Below are positions 32,010 to 43,520 of a stretch of DNA of 64,000 nucleotides, piece by piece. This DNA is from Acanthosepion lycidas (taxonomy: Eukaryota; Mollusca; Cephalopoda; Sepiida; Sepiidae): NCBI GenBank assembly GCA_963932145.1, contig OZ010596.1, positions 87,068,242 to 87,132,241 of the forward strand, in the 5' to 3' direction. Under the pieces are notes generated by a model. It was not told where the DNA came from. It worked only from the letters and a program-made list of their open reading frames with translations, and ran no database searches. Position 1 is the stretch's first letter; each line of letters opens with the position of its first letter. The position numbers and the translations under genes were made by a program.

Positions 32010-32430
32010 GTGCCATGTCCATTGAGGACGTGGATGATCTCAGCTCTCCACAATGTCCAATCCTTCATGGCTCTGAGTTAGCTTTCAATTTTCGCCATAC
32101 CCACCCCCAGTTCCTGTTCTGCCAACCATTGACACAAGTTGGTTATGTAGATTACTCACTGTTTTCCTTTGTCCCTCTTTCCTTCAATGCCTTGTGAGTA
32201 TCAAATTATCCAAGCCCTCTTTCCTCATTATGAGTTTTAGAAATTGCAACTGTCTCTTTTCTAAGTGTTCTTAGCAGATCCATCTGCACAATGCCTAAGA
32301 AGCCAGAAGTCAAAGTTTTTCCCAAACAAATCAGCTTATTCAAATTTCATCCATTAGTATATTAAATTGAATGAAATGTAGATTTTGTAAATCTCGGCAA
32401 AACACGTTAGCGATAACTTCAGCAATACTA
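32010..32430. other. Unassigned insert within LINE family B
   Basis: It interrupts the LINE reading between the NEIYNS block and the KLIRQIL block. Part is GC-richer (CCTCCTCTATGTGCCATGTCC). I do not recognise it; it may be another short element. Confidence 0.4.
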
Positions 32431-33104
32431 AATGCTGTGAGGATTTCAACACACATCAGCTGCAAAAAATTCTAGTATACAAAAAACTTATCCGCCAGAT
32501 CCTGATGAATAAAATACATCGCAGAATTAGACTGGAAATAGGACAAGAACAGAGTGTGGTTTTGTTAAAAGACACTGGAAAAAGAAATGCAATATTTATA
32601 ATCAAAATGAGATCAGAGAGGGCAATACAAATGCCGAAGGACATATGCCTATGTTTCTTAGACTATGCTAACATAAAGACATATTTGAACAGCTAGGAAA
32701 ACTTTTATTTGGGAAAGACATTAGAATAATCCAGAATAAATATTGAGAGCAAACTGCATGCACACACTTAGAAAAGGAATTGAGCAAATATACAAAAAGA
32801 GAAAGATGCATAAGACAAGGATATGTCTTCTCACCAGACTTATTCATCTTATACAGCAAGGCAATCTTAACAGAAATAGAAACCTTTTGTGATGTCAACG
32901 AACACTCATTTGACACTTTCGTGATGCCAACGAATGCTCATTGTAGTAGAGACTTTGTAATCAAAGATACAACTATTGTATGCCGTTGAACAATATTGGT
33001 GTCAGATGCCTTTGAATAGCACACTCACTAATAGTACTTGTTTGATAATATTCGCTTGAACAATAATCCATCTAGAGAAATAGTATAGTGAATAGAGTAG
33101 AGAA

Positions 33105-33395
33105 TAGTAGTCCATATAGTAATAGAGGATAGAATAGAAATGGAGATCTGAATAGTAATAGAGGATAGAATAAAAATGCAGATCAGAACAGTACTAGAGG
33201 ATAGAATAGAAATGGAGATCCGAATAGTAATAGAGGATAGAATAGAAATGCAGATCAGAACAGTAATAGATGACAGAATAGAAATGCAGATCCGAATAGT
33301 AATAGAGGAAAGAATAGAAATGCAGATCCGAATAGTAATAGAGGAAAGAATAGAAATGCAGATCCGAATAGTAATAGAGGAAAGAATAGAATCAG
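33105..33395. repeat. 36-bp minisatellite, about 8 copies
   Basis: Unit GAATAGTAATAGAGGAAAGA followed by ATAGAAATGCAGATCC. Exact 36-base spacing of GCAGATC is seen at 33250, 33286, 33322 and 33358. The rightmost copies are nearly identical; leftmost copies vary. The period is a multiple of three, so both strands stay open across it; the predicted 12-residue peptide repeats are not evidence of a gene. It sits in the middle of the LINE family B RT. Confidence 0.95.
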
Positions 33396-34378
33396 TGATC
33401 AATTAGACACATACTACCCCCCATATATGTGTTTCCTCTATGGTCATGTGGTCTATTTAATTCAATAATGGAATCGCCTGTGTTTGCTCACTGGTGATCT
33501 ATGTTCAAACTCAAGTGTGAGCCGCAACACTTTATTCCTATATAACAAAGTCCTAGCAGGATTTATTTCTGGTGAGCCCACGTTTACCAATATAGGATAT
33601 GCAGAGGATACCATGTTGAATGTAGACACAAAAAGAAAACTGCAGGGACTCCTAGTAAAGGTTGTAAGGAAAGCTTGAAGAAAGGACTAACAATCAATTT
33701 TAAGAAGATAGAATGTATGGCCGTCAGCAAGAAAAACAGCCTAAGATCCAAGCTAAAATTGTAAATGTCAAAATCAAGCAGGGAAGTGTTTAAAGGATAA
33801 TGGGAAATATGACACAGAAATCTGGAGGCACATTGGAATAGCAAACAATGCCTTCCTAAAGCTAAACAAAATATTAAGAAATAGGAAAATTTCATGAGAA
33901 ACAAAGAAAAGAGTACTGGACTATGACATATCCAACCTAAAATTTCCTCACAGATGAAGAGGAGTTTTCATGCAACTAAGACATGGTTCTACAGAAGGAT
34001 ACTGAGAATACTATGGACAGAACTGAAGGTATGATTAAACATTGAATAACCTACTTTGTGTAAATGGATGGAAGAACAGGGAGTGGGTGGGTGGTATGGT
34101 AAAAAGGCAAATATTGGTTAGAGCAACAAAGGATAAGAAATTTTTTTTTTTTTTTTACAATGATGTACAAGGTCAGAGTGCCACTCGAGGTAGAAGGTTA
34201 CAAAGTAAGAGGCAGAATCTATGTGGGTATGTGAGGAAGATAACAGTTAATCCTAGACTTGAATTGTGGAGAGTTATGATTACCCCACATCCTGAAGGGA
34301 TACCACATATTAAAAATGAAAACCTATAAGCAATTAATGCCTATCATCGTATTGTTGGGATGGTGGGCTTTAATGGGT

Positions 34379-34381
<3 letters not shown>

Positions 34382-34435
<54 letters not shown>
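34382..34435. repeat. (TA)n microsatellite
   Basis: About 27 TA dinucleotides between two partial copies of the LINE family B C-terminus. Confidence 0.95.
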
Positions 34436-34437
<2 letters not shown>

Positions 34438-35329
34438 AAACTTTATACTGGGGGAGGGAGGGCTTGGAACATCTGATATTCACAGGACAAATTGAAGGCA
34501 AGAGTGACAGTGGAAAACAATGCCTGACATACTTAATGAGCTTGAGTAAATGTATGGTGGAACAGAGTTTAAGAGAAAAAAGACAAAATTTATTAAGAGC
34601 TACAAAGGATAGGAAATTGTGGAGCCATGACTGCCTACATCCTGAGGGGACATGGCACAGAAAGAAGATGTGCTGATGAAGTTTTAGAGAAAATGGAAAC
34701 AAAAAGGGAACTTACACTTGACATCAGGAAGAGACTGTTGAAATATCTAGGGCATATAATGAGGAAAGAGGGCTTGAAAAATCTGATACTTACAGGATGG
34801 ATTGAAGTCAAGAGAGACAGGGGTAAACAATTTAATTAACTTGGATGACAGAATAAGGTTTAAGAAAAAGAATTTATTAAATGCTACAAAGAACAGGAAA
34901 TTGTGGAACACCATGGAGGCCTATGTCCTGTGGGTAGAAGGTACATAAATAAGAATTCAGTCTGACTAATAAGCCACACAGAGAGAGGATGGAGTTGCTA
35001 GAATATTCAATGTAAGAAGAAACCTTGAAAATCAGCATCTGAAATCTTTGCACTTTATCTGGGATTTGATATCAATTACTGGCAACACTGAAAAGTGCAT
35101 AACAACCTCAGCTGATCGCCAAAGAATTTCATTAAAATAGGTTGTAATAAATGTTTTGTTACTGGTTCTTCATTGGTTGCAGGAACCAATACGACAGAAT
35201 CTTCTGTTGACAATGAATCGATTTGTTTATTTTAATGCATCAAAGAATGATATTCTCATCTTTGCCATGGCCAAAGATTAGACTAACACAAAGGTCTTTA
35301 TACAGATCACATTAGAATACTAAATTATG

Positions 35330-36000
35330 ACACTTAGCTTAGTCTGGCACAAGGGCAAAAATATGGAGCACCCAGTGATGATAGGACTCACTGCTCACAA
35401 GGCCACCATTGCAGAGCACCCAATGAGTATAGGATGCACTAATCAGCAGCAACAATCTACAAGACCAAATTACTAATACCTACATAATACAGTGACATGC
35501 TATCTACAAAGATTATTCTGGCACAAGGCCACAAAAGTAGAGCACCAAATGAAGATAGGAGTAATGATCTGTAAGACAAGATCATTAACCATTATCTCCA
35601 TGATACATACGTATAGTTATTTAAAAGCTTAACTTGGCCTGGCACAAGGCCACAAAAGTAGATCACCCAGTAAGTATAGGATGATTTACTATTCAGAATT
35701 AATGATCTACAAGACCAGATTACTAATTACCTCCATTACATGGTTTAATAGGGTATCATATTGTCTTTTGCAAAGTTTATCTTAGTCTGACACAAGACAA
35801 CTAAAAAGAAGCACCTAGTGAGGATACAAATCATTACTCAGTAGTAATGATCTACAAAACCAGATTATTAACCAATAACTGCATAATACAGTGACATGTT
35901 ATTTACAATGACAAGCTTAGTCCGGCACAAGGCCACAAAATAGAGCAACCAACAAGTAAAGGACTCACTACTAAGCTGTAAAGATCTGCTAACCCTTACT
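35330..36000. repeat. Diverged tandem repeat, ~140-bp unit, 5 copies
   Basis: Units align on CTTAGTCTGGCACAAGGGCA (35338), TCTGGCACAAGGCCACAAAA (35516), CCTGGCACAAGGCCACAAAA (35638), CTTAGTCTGACACAAGACAA (35782) and CTTAGTCCGGCACAAGGCCA (35926). Each is followed by GAGCACC-A-TGA-ATAGGA and TGATCTACAAGACCAGATTA-like blocks. A related fragment (TTTGGCATAGGGTCACACAG) is at 39925. No coding content. Confidence 0.75.
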
Positions 36001-36279
36001 CTCCAGTGAAGTGCTCCATTTTTTAATAATATTCTCTCAATAAAAAGGCATCTTTAAACAATGTTAAAAAATAAAATGAATAACTGACTGATACCATCAG
36101 CCAATGTGTCAATCGTTCCCTGGTAGATCAATATAGAAAGAGATTATCAATCTTTGAAACTAACAACTGTTAACTGAATATTCATTCTTTTTGGGGTTCA
36201 AATTTGCAAGATGCCAGGATCTTCTTACAGATTGGTAGCTCTGCTGCTTGGAAAGTTGATTGACTGTGTCATGTTAGAT

Positions 36280-36660
36280 AATTTTTCTCATTAGAATCTA
36301 TCTTACACATTTTTAAGTCTACCATGCATTGAATATTGCTGACCAGACGTGGTCTGGTGCTTCTGCTATATATTTAGAGATTCTTGATAAAATATAAAGA
36401 AAAATCTGTAATCCTATCAGTTCTGACCTGGCATCTTAGCTTCCAACACTTTCCCATTGCCATAACATAGCTTCCCTCAGCCTTTTCTCTAAATATTTTC
36501 ATTGCAATTATTCTTATGAGCTTTCCTCTTTGGTACCGCGACTTTATGAATTTAAGTGCAGTACTAGATTTGCAGCTAGGTCTCATCATTTTATAGTTGA
36601 AATGGCGAGATGTGACTGTAAGTTCTATGCTAATAGTTTCTTCTCTCACTCTTCTCACAA
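36280..36660 (+). pseudogene. LINE family A, C-terminal fragment
   Basis: Same C-terminal block as 340-720: AATCTATCTTACACATTTTT AAG, GAATATTGCTG, TTCTTGATAAAATA, CCATTGCCATAACATAGC and ATGAATTTAAGTGCAGTACT, with stops. It ends abruptly at TCTTCTCAC (36658); the tail of the family resumes at 37150 as a separate, overlapping copy. Confidence 0.75.
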
Positions 36661-36664
36661 CTAT

Positions 36665-37150
36665 GTCCAATATGTCCAGTGGATTTAGATTTGATGAAAT
36701 AGGAAGCCATGTGTTTGGGTAAACATTATCATGGAGATTATCACAAATCCATTTTTGGCATGTCTTAGCCTTTTGTCATGATTCGGAGTCTTGCTGGAAG
36801 ATGTACAGTCTTCTGATTCGCAATCAATCTGCAACACCTCCTGAGAGACATTAGTACTGACCCTTAAAACATGAGGAGAGAAATGATATTTGTGATAGTT
36901 CAACTTATCTTTTTTTCTCTTTTGGTCCAGCTCAGTTATCGCTCCACCCTGTTTCCACCAAGTTTAAGACTGTACTATTAATTATAAAAATCTAATTAAT
37001 ATTACTACTAATATTACTAATGTAATAAAAAATAACTGAAATTAAGATGAAAGAAACAAAAGAAAAATTTATTATACATTATTAGAATATTCTATTAGTT
37101 TCAGACAAAATAAAAACCTTCTTTTATTGAAAATTATCAAGTATTATAAT
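36665..37150. other. Unassigned between two LINE family A fragments
   Basis: Nothing recognised. AT-rich, with no clear inverted or direct terminal repeats. Confidence 0.4.
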
Positions 37151-37152
37151 TA

Positions 37153-37425
37153 TTAGATGTAACCGTAAGTTCTATGCTAATAGTTTCTTCTCTTGCACTT
37201 CTCGCTTGTGGAACTCTCTTCTGGCTTCTTGCTTTCCAGTCAAGCTTGATCTTCAAAAATCTAAATGCAATGTCAATAGTTATCTTCTGTGTTCTTAATT
37301 TCTGTTCTTTTATTGTCCTCTCTCCTTAATAATGTTTTTTTTTTCTCATATTCTCTCACACTCACTACCCCCCTTGCATTTTAGTGGCTTTATTGCCTTG
37401 CTTGGGATGAAATGATTAATAGAAG
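37153..37425 (+). pseudogene. LINE family A, 3' end
   Basis: AGATGTAACCGTAAGTTCTA, CTTGTGGAACTCTCTTCTGG and AAATCTAAATGCAATGTCAA, ending with the family tail TTTTAGTGGCTTTATTGCCT and TTGGGATGAAATGATTAATA. It reads as the RLWNSL...FKCNVN C-terminus with changes. Confidence 0.8.
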
Positions 37426-38039
37426 AAAAATTTTTGCTGTCAGTTTGATGAGATCTGTACATATTCCAGAGGCAGTTCGACAAAAATAAATGACAAATCC
37501 CCATAGCCAAACATAGAACAAAATATATAAAGCAAAGCCAAACCTCAATCAGAAGCAAGAAGATGTAATTTTTCTTTCTGTTCTCTCCACTGATTGTTCC
37601 CCCCTCCAGAAGCAACAGTCATCATCATGAAGAAAAGATTAATGCCCTGTCATGAAGCAACTTCAGCTCATGAAACCAAACAATATCTAATGTGCATGTA
37701 CCAGAGTACAATAATGATATTAATATCCATCCGCTTTCAAGCTGACATGCATTTCAAGATGGCCACTGCAAGAAGAAGCCAGAGACAAAATCAGGCACGC
37801 AGCCGGTAATAGCCAAGAGAAAATGTGCTAAAAGATGTGTATTATTATTTATTGAATTGTATTTTACACACTAAAGATAGCAAGCAAAAGGTTCTTATTA
37901 CATTGCAATATATTTGCAGGATATTTGGCATTATATATCAGTACATATATTTAAATAACTCTCTTCTACCTTTGTTCATTTTTTTTTAATCATTTAAACT
38001 CCAGGAAGGATACTCAACTTTGCAGTGATCCCACTTTAT

Positions 38040-38140
38040 CTTTCCCCCTCCCTTACAACAATCTCACTCAGTTACCTTCTACATTAAGTCGACCCTGAGC
38101 CTTGTACCGGGTGAACTAAAGTAAAAAAAAGAAAAAAAGA
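38040..38140 (+). repeat. LINE/SINE 3' tail repeat T, copy 3
   Basis: CTTACAACAATCTCACTCAG, CTACATTAAGTCGACCCTGA and CTTGTACCGGGTGAACTAAA, ending in an A-rich run. Parallel to 22105-22200 and 23345-23455. It directly precedes the 188-bp satellite. Confidence 0.6.
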
Positions 38141-38148
38141 AAAAAAAA

Positions 38149-38905
38149 GACCTCTCAAAAGGTAGATGAACCCTTTCTGTAGGATCAATGGCAATCTAAC
38201 ACAATGGGGCAGACTGAGCTTAATAGTAGCCATTATACGGCATCACTTAGCAGAAGAATTCCGAGACTGAAGTCATTTGTCAGGGCAGAGTGATCTGATG
38301 AAATCAAAGGCCACATGTTTCTGACCAAAAAAAGAAAGACCTCTCAAAAGATAGATGAACCCTTTCTGTAGGATCAATGGCAATCTAACACAATGGGGCA
38401 GACTGAGCTCAATAGTAGCCAGTATGGTAATGATACGGCATCACTTAGCAGAAGAATTCCTAGACTGAAGTCATGTGTCAGGGCAGAGTGATCTGATGGA
38501 ATCAAAGGCACATGTTTCTGACCAAAAAAAGAAAGACCTCTCAAAAGGTAGATGAACCCTTTCTGTAGGATCAATGGCAATCTAACACAATGGGGCAGAC
38601 TGAGCTCAATAGTAGCCATTATACGGCATCACTTAGCAGAAGAATTCCTAGACTGAAGTCATTTGTCAGGGCAGAGTGATCTGATGAAATCAAAGACCAC
38701 ATGTTTCTGACCAAATAAAGAAAGACCTCTCAAAAGATAGATGATCCCTTTCTGTAGGATCAATGGCAATCTGACACAATCGGGCAGACTGAGCTCAATA
38801 GTACCCAGTATACGGCATCACTTAGCAGAAGAATTCCTAGACTGAAGTCATTTGTCAGGGCAGAGTGATCTGATGGAATCAAAGGCCACATGTTTCTGAC
38901 CAAGG
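38149..38905. repeat. ~188-bp satellite, 4 copies
   Basis: Unit starts (GACCTCTCAAAAG) at 38149, 38338, 38535 and 38723, giving spacings of 189, 197 and 188. Copies are very similar; the second has an extra ATGGTAATG-type insertion and the others small changes. Each unit ends with CACATGTTTCTGACCAAA and A-rich linker. No gene. Confidence 0.95.
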
Positions 38906-39129
38906 TGAGCCTTTAATTTGAAGGACATTACTTGTGGTTTGATCTGGAGAGGGATGGTATTCGCCAGGTTTACTTGTCTAAGACACACAATATGCATAAG
39001 TGAATAGTTTCCTGGTTTTCATCCTAGATATGTGAATGGATCTGGTTGGGTGATCAGCTTTGCACTGACCCTACGGCCACACCTGGTCATGGAATTAATG
39101 ATGTTCATGATGATGAAATATATTTATCA

Positions 39130-39330
39130 TAGACAAATTTTCCAGATTTTAAGAGATAGCTGCCTAGTATCCATGTAGGCTTCTCGCCACCCCTCACTTG
39201 ATCAGCAAAATGTAGCAATTCAAAATGGTGCCAATTCCGAAAGTCTTCAAAAAGGCTCTTCAAACCAATTCTGGGCAACTTAGACAATCGATGACACAAT
39301 ACCTTATCCTGCTGGAATAACAAACCATTG
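39130..39330. repeat. Dispersed repeat U, copy 1
   Basis: CCAATTCCGAAAGTCTTCAA, AAACCAATTCTGGGCAACTT and CTTGATCAGCAAAATG match the segment at about 61300-61440 (CAGAAGTTTCCAAATGCTCC, AAATCAATTCTAGGTAACCT). One strand stays open for 72 residues without a domain that I recognise. Confidence 0.45.
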
Positions 39331-39434
39331 TTGGGTTACATAGCCCATGAATAGGTGAAAAGGGTCATAAAATGGTGCAATGTTGATATTGAGCATGTTA
39401 AAAATATGTTAAATTTCATCTTTTATCATTCTTT

Positions 39435-39890
39435 GAGTAATTTTTTTAATCATTTCACCCCAAGAAGGGTGATAATGCCACTATGACACAGGGAGCAGAA
39501 GAAAATGAGAAAATTTAGTGAGGAGAAATGAGGAAAAAGACAAAGGAACAAATCTTAGAAAGACAGAAAATGGTGATTGACATTTATATTTTCGAAGATT
39601 TTAGGTGGCAGGGAAGCAAGAAAGTGAGAGAGAGTTCAAGAGGTGAGAAGTGCAAGAAGCTCTTAGAATAGAACTTACAGTTGCATCTAGCTAGTTCAAC
39701 AGTAAAACAGTAAGACCTAATTAAGTAACATGCTTAAATTCATGCAGTTGAGGTATCAAGGAGAAAAACACATCAGAACAATTACCATGAAAATATTCAT
39801 AGAAAGATAGAGGGAAGCCATGTCACAATGGTAAGAAAGTGACTGAAGTCAAGATGCCAGGTCAGGATCAGTTATATTACAGACTCATTT
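39435..39890 (-). pseudogene. LINE family A, 3' end, minus strand
   Basis: Starts with the inverted family tail TTTAATCATTTCACCCCAAG and continues with GACATTTATATTTTCGAAGA, GAACTTACAGTTGCATCTAG, CAATTACCATGAAAATATTC and CAAGATGCCAGGTCAGGATC, all reverse-complement matches to 340-960. Strongly diverged, dead. Confidence 0.75.
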
Positions 39891-40550
39891 ATCTACATAG
39901 GTTGAGATACTAAGCATAGTCTAGTTTGGCATAGGGTCACACAGTGAGAATCAAATTCTCTATGCCAAGAATATTAAACTGGCTTGTTTAGCATCAACTG
40001 ATAGAATCATTGATCCAGTTGACAAAAGAAAGTCTCTCAGCACAACAATCTTCAAAGAAAGTTTTAAAGAATGCACATATTATCATTCATATCTGCTTGA
40101 AAGTTCAGAATTGCTGATTTTTTTATTTTTCTCAAGGATAAATTAATTTTTATTTTTTACAGTAAATGTGATTTTAGTGGATACCCATGTTTTTTTTTCT
40201 TTTTTTAAACTGTATGAATTACATCTACCAGCACACCCTCCCTGGTAGTCCAAGACTTCCAACACTGCAGCTGGTCCCAAGCTAACCTTATCCCACGTTG
40301 GGATTTAAGGTTGATCATAAGGCAGCCAAGATCGAATTGTCGCAGGTATCTTCATGTTGGGCTGGTCCATCAGGGCGATGACATAAAAGTAGAAAAATAA
40401 CACTTAAATAAATTGGACAGAAGTCAATACTATTTTTATATAAGTCCTCCATACAATAATTGGTTTATCAGAGTTCACATGCAATTAATTATCAGCCCAA
40501 CCTGCATCTAAATTGGAAGCAATACTATTGTTGACATGGTTTGCTTTTGT
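39890..40550. other. Unassigned
   Basis: Contains a GC-richer patch (about 40230-40380: CACCCTCCCTGGTAGTCC ... CTGGTCCATCAGGG) that looks like part of an element, but I cannot name it. The rest is AT-rich. Confidence 0.4.
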
Positions 40551-40970
40551 TAGTAGGGTTCTGCACAAGGCTGAAGTCGGAGGATTTCATCAGCAGATAA
40601 TCCCATGGGCCTCTCTCCTGTCTTTGTTTGACAGCCATGATTGTATTCCCCTGCTTGTGTGGCATGGTGTAGAGTCCTGTTGCCTGACATAGGTTCAACA
40701 AGGCACTTGATGTATTGAATCTGACCCTGTCGGAAGATGAAAGGAGGCATAATGTTACCATCGCAAGTGATCATTCCAACCACCTTCATAATCATCCACC
40801 TCTTTCTGAATCTTCTGCACTGTGTATTCTTGATTGACACCCAAACACTCTGAAATGCTTGTATTGGAGCTTTGCACATGAATGCCAAGCAGTACAGCAT
40901 CCCATTTCCAAATTTCTGGCAGAGTGAATTGTGTCATGGTGCTCTTTTTCTCATAGACAGTACGCAACTG
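40550..40970 (-). pseudogene. mariner-like transposase fragment
   Basis: The minus strand gives YEKKSTMTQFTLPEIWKWDA (about 40957-40898), SSNTSISECLGVNQEYTVQK (helix-turn-helix, about 40870-40810), VVGMITCDGNIMPPFIF (about 40780-40730, before the first catalytic Asp region) and, in another frame, RQQDSTPCHTSRGIQSWLSN (about 40690-40630, around the second catalytic Asp). These are mariner/Tc1-type transposase blocks. At least two frameshifts and a large internal deletion make it inactive. It belongs to the same broad type as the fragment at 17871-18312. No terminal repeats seen. Confidence 0.75.
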
Positions 40971-41134
40971 ACCCTGCTGTACTGCACAGTTGAAAAAAAA
41001 TTAAACAATAAGCAACACACAGGTGCAAAATTAAAAATATAAAATGGTGACAATTTACCCATCGCATCCTGTATGTGCTTGTAGAAATTTATAGTTTCTA
41101 TCTGTCTCTCACCCAATCTCTATAAGTATCTATC

Positions 41135-41415
41135 CACACACACATGTATGTGCGTGTGAATGTAGAAATTTAGTTTCCATCTCTCTATCTACACATACAG
41201 ACGTGTATATATGTTTGTGTGTGTGTGTGTGTATAACTAGAGAGATATAGAGAAGAGGAAAGAAAGATAGAAACTGAATTTCAATATACACACCATATAT
41301 CTTTTAAGAACTCTATAAATATATTAAATTTTAGACAAATATATGCACACACACACATGTGTGTGTGTATGTGTGCGTGTGTATGTTTATGTATAGTGTG
41401 TGTGTATGTAGATAC
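41135..41415. repeat. Cluster of (TG)n/(CA)n microsatellites
   Basis: Short CA/TG runs at about 41135-41155, 41213-41234, 41346-41375 and 41395-41408, mixed with GAGA. Confidence 0.9.
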
Positions 41416-41589
41416 AGAGAGTGGGGAACAAAGAGAGAGAGATAGAAACAAGAAAATCCTACATCCATACACCAGCCTTTATCAGTTTCTTGTCAATTTA
41501 AGAAGCCGTCAAGGAATTTTCAAACTGAAACCTTTATATATTGCAGTTCCCATTCTACTGACCCTTTCTAGGGATATCTTATCTACTTG

Positions 41590-41700
41590 CTGTTTTGTAC
41601 TTCTCAGTTATTACTTCCACCGCCCAACCCAGAGATTGAACTCACAATTACTATGTCTGCAAATTCATCCTATGTGACAATGCTGAGTGGAGTCTTAAAC
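41590..41700 (-). repeat. tRNA-like SINE core fragment, minus strand
   Basis: The minus strand reads GAGTTCAATCTCTGGGTTGG at about 41646-41627, a B-box resembling that of 10922-10934, then GGCGGTGGAAGTAA. The A-box side is poorly preserved. It is followed (upstream on the minus strand) by a Penelope C-terminal fragment, the same order as at 15.8-16.5 kb. Confidence 0.5.
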
Positions 41701-41751
41701 CTAACCAGCCTGCTGATAAATGCTGCTGCTGCTTGTCATACTTAACTGCAC

Positions 41752-41946
41752 TCACCAAGGCTTCTCTGTTCTACTGTTGCTACTGCTGAGCCTTGCTCTT
41801 ATTTCTTTCTTTATTAACAGCTCCCATATATTCATTCCCATGCTCAGCCTACTGAGTTGGTCCTCATAGCCTAACCTATGTGCCAATTCTTTCAGACTTC
41901 TGACTCTCCAGTATTCTTCTCTATCTGGTATTTTTACTTCATTCAT
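41752..41946 (-). pseudogene. Penelope-like element, extreme C-terminus
   Basis: The minus strand reads NEVKIPDREEYWRVRSLKEL, then LGYEDQLSRLSMGMNIWELL. This is homologous to the tail of the 16046-16565 fragment (DQVEIIDKEHHWKIHKLKES...LSRPSIEMNTIWEPVI). It is the conserved tail after the GIY-YIG nuclease. The nuclease core itself is not seen here. Confidence 0.7.
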
Positions 41947-42065
41947 TATTTACTTTATTTACATGCTGACTATTGTCCTCATTCTTGTTGTTATCATCAC
42001 AATGTTTCAACCATAAATCATGATCCTCATTGCAGAAATTCAGATACAAGTGGTTCTATTTATAC
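41945..42065 (-). repeat. Fold-back arm fragment (10.7-kb family)
   Basis: TATTGTCCTCATTCTTGTTG and TATCATCACAATGTTTCAACC parallel the left arm at 10750-10795 (TTGTCCTCATC..., TATCACAACGTTTCAGCC). A single diverged arm next to the Penelope tail. Confidence 0.5.
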
Positions 42066-42334
42066 TTTTATGTTCAGACAATGTAGAAATTTGATATTGG
42101 CCTTACTGCTAATATAGGTTTTTTGTAGTTGCTGTGTACCAGTCTATCCCTCATCATCAGAAAGAAGGAATTAACAAGTTTGTTAAATAAATCCTACCCA
42201 TGATATCATGATATATATCAGCCTGAAAAATTCCCAATGTCTGAAGTTCTTAAATCATGTGAATTGTGCAAAATAATACAAGTATTGATATCTTTCTTTA
42301 TTTAACTGGATACGTGCAAAAAAAATAAAAAACG

Positions 42335-42930
42335 GTGAATTCAGATATCTGGGCAGCATATTTACTGAAAACAACAAACTAGACAGAGAAATCGAAACCA
42401 GATGTCAGAAAGCCAACGCAGTCAGTTACCAACTTGCTCCTCTTCTAAAACATCCTAGCATTTCTATGTGCACCAAGGCAAATCTCATCAATGCCATTTT
42501 CCTACTAATGCTGACATACCAGTGCCAGAGATGGCCCCTAACAAAAACCCTTGAGAAGAAACTGATCACTTGTGAGATGAAATGACTGAAGAAAGCAGTG
42601 AACAAGACCAGGTGAGACAAGATCAGGAATGAGGCAATAAGAGATATGGTAGGAGCAATAACACATCGAACGACAGAGGATCAAGTGGTTTGGACACCTC
42701 ACTCATGCTTATCAACCAGCCAGCTCTATGAGCATACACCTTCGCATACTCTTGCTGGAGGGCAAGTGGCTGACCAAGAAGACACTGGAGTGACTCAGTG
42801 GCAGACACTTTCAGAGCCCATGAGATATCTCTCCTCCAGGCCACTCACCTTGCCACTGACAGACGACTGTGTCTTCCTGCAACGCCTAACAGCACAAGCA
42901 GAAGGAAAAACTAACACACACACAAACATA
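42335..42930 (+). pseudogene. LINE family D (RTE-like) RT C-terminal region
   Basis: A long frame with few stops reads EFRYLGSIFTENNKLDREIE (42338-42397), TRCQKANAVSYQLAPLLKHP, CTKANLINAIFLLMLTYQCQ, LEKKLITCEMK and AVNKTR; a frameshift then leads to a KWFGH-like reading as FGHLTHAYQPA. The FRYLGS...L..EI..R...A block is the post-catalytic part of non-LTR RTs. The catalytic core is upstream and missing, so it is a 5'-truncated copy. Better preserved than families A-C. Confidence 0.8.
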
Positions 42931-43325
42931 TATTGAATTTGCTGTGTGGTAATAGTAAAATCAGCTTGTTTCCTTATAAGGAAACATTCAGCATTCATTC
43001 ACTGACACAGTGCTACTTTCAGTTGAGTTTTATAAAATCTTTCTATTAAAATAATTCTTCAGGAGAATAGGTTTCTCAAGGTCAGTTTTATTGTTCTTTC
43101 CAGTAGTGATTTTCTTTTCAAGTTACACATGATATTCACTTTAATTGTTACTGCTGCTGAAAGTCTTCAAGGGATTGTAGCTTTTGTTATTTCCTTTGTT
43201 CTTTATTATTCTGCAGCACTAAATGCATGAGGTTTGAAGAAGGATAGTCCTTGCTAAAACCTACAGGCTTCATTCACTAAAAGCCATTTACAATTGTCAA
43301 CATGAGCATGCAGTATACTAGTTCC

Positions 43326-43520
43326 ATTTTTTTTTTTTAATCAGTATCACCACATACAAGGTAGTAAAGCCACTAAGACACAAGAGGTTACAGGGTGTTA
43401 AATGATTAGGAACAGAAATATTAATATAGCTTAAAAGCTGCCCTATCAGGTGGCATTTATTTAGCTCCTGTGGAGGGCTCTTGATTGGGCCTTCATCACA
43501 ATAGGTAGAGAGGAGTAGAT
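43326..43520 (-). pseudogene. LINE family A, 3' tail, minus strand
   Basis: TTTTTTTTTTTAATCAGTAT (oligo-A end inverted), then GGTAGTAAAGCCACTAAGAC and CAAGAGGTTACAGGGTGTTA, the inverted family tail. It extends only about 200 bases. Confidence 0.7.

Larger units (their letters stand above)
31930..34960 (+). pseudogene. LINE family B: mosaic non-LTR RT remnant
   Basis: In order on the plus strand: MEIINEIYNSVNIPD (31952-31996); after about 430 bases of other sequence, KLIRQILMNKIHRRIRLEIG (about 32487-32546), AIFIIKMRSERAIQMPKDI and CLCFLDYA (about 32588-32668); then RCIRQGYVFSPDLFILYSKA (about 32806-32865; families have RQGC-LSPDLF); then after the 36-bp minisatellite, GYAEDTMLNVDTKRKLQGLL (33595-33654; catalytic YADD changed to YAED). 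C-terminal block ETKRELTLDIRKRLLKYLGH (about 34698-34757) and IMRKEGLKNLILTG follow, with extra partial copies at about 34050-34320 and 34440-34670. Frameshifts abound and the second catalytic position reads Glu-Asp, so it is dead. The endonuclease part is missing. Confidence 0.8.

Noticed and set aside
31952..32197. 81-codon frame as a candidate host gene
   Set aside because: The first 15 residues match a LINE RT block and the remainder is unrecognised insert sequence; more likely LINE remnant than a gene.
33028..33406. Both-strand open frames with 12-residue repeats
   Set aside because: A 36-bp minisatellite inside a LINE remnant.
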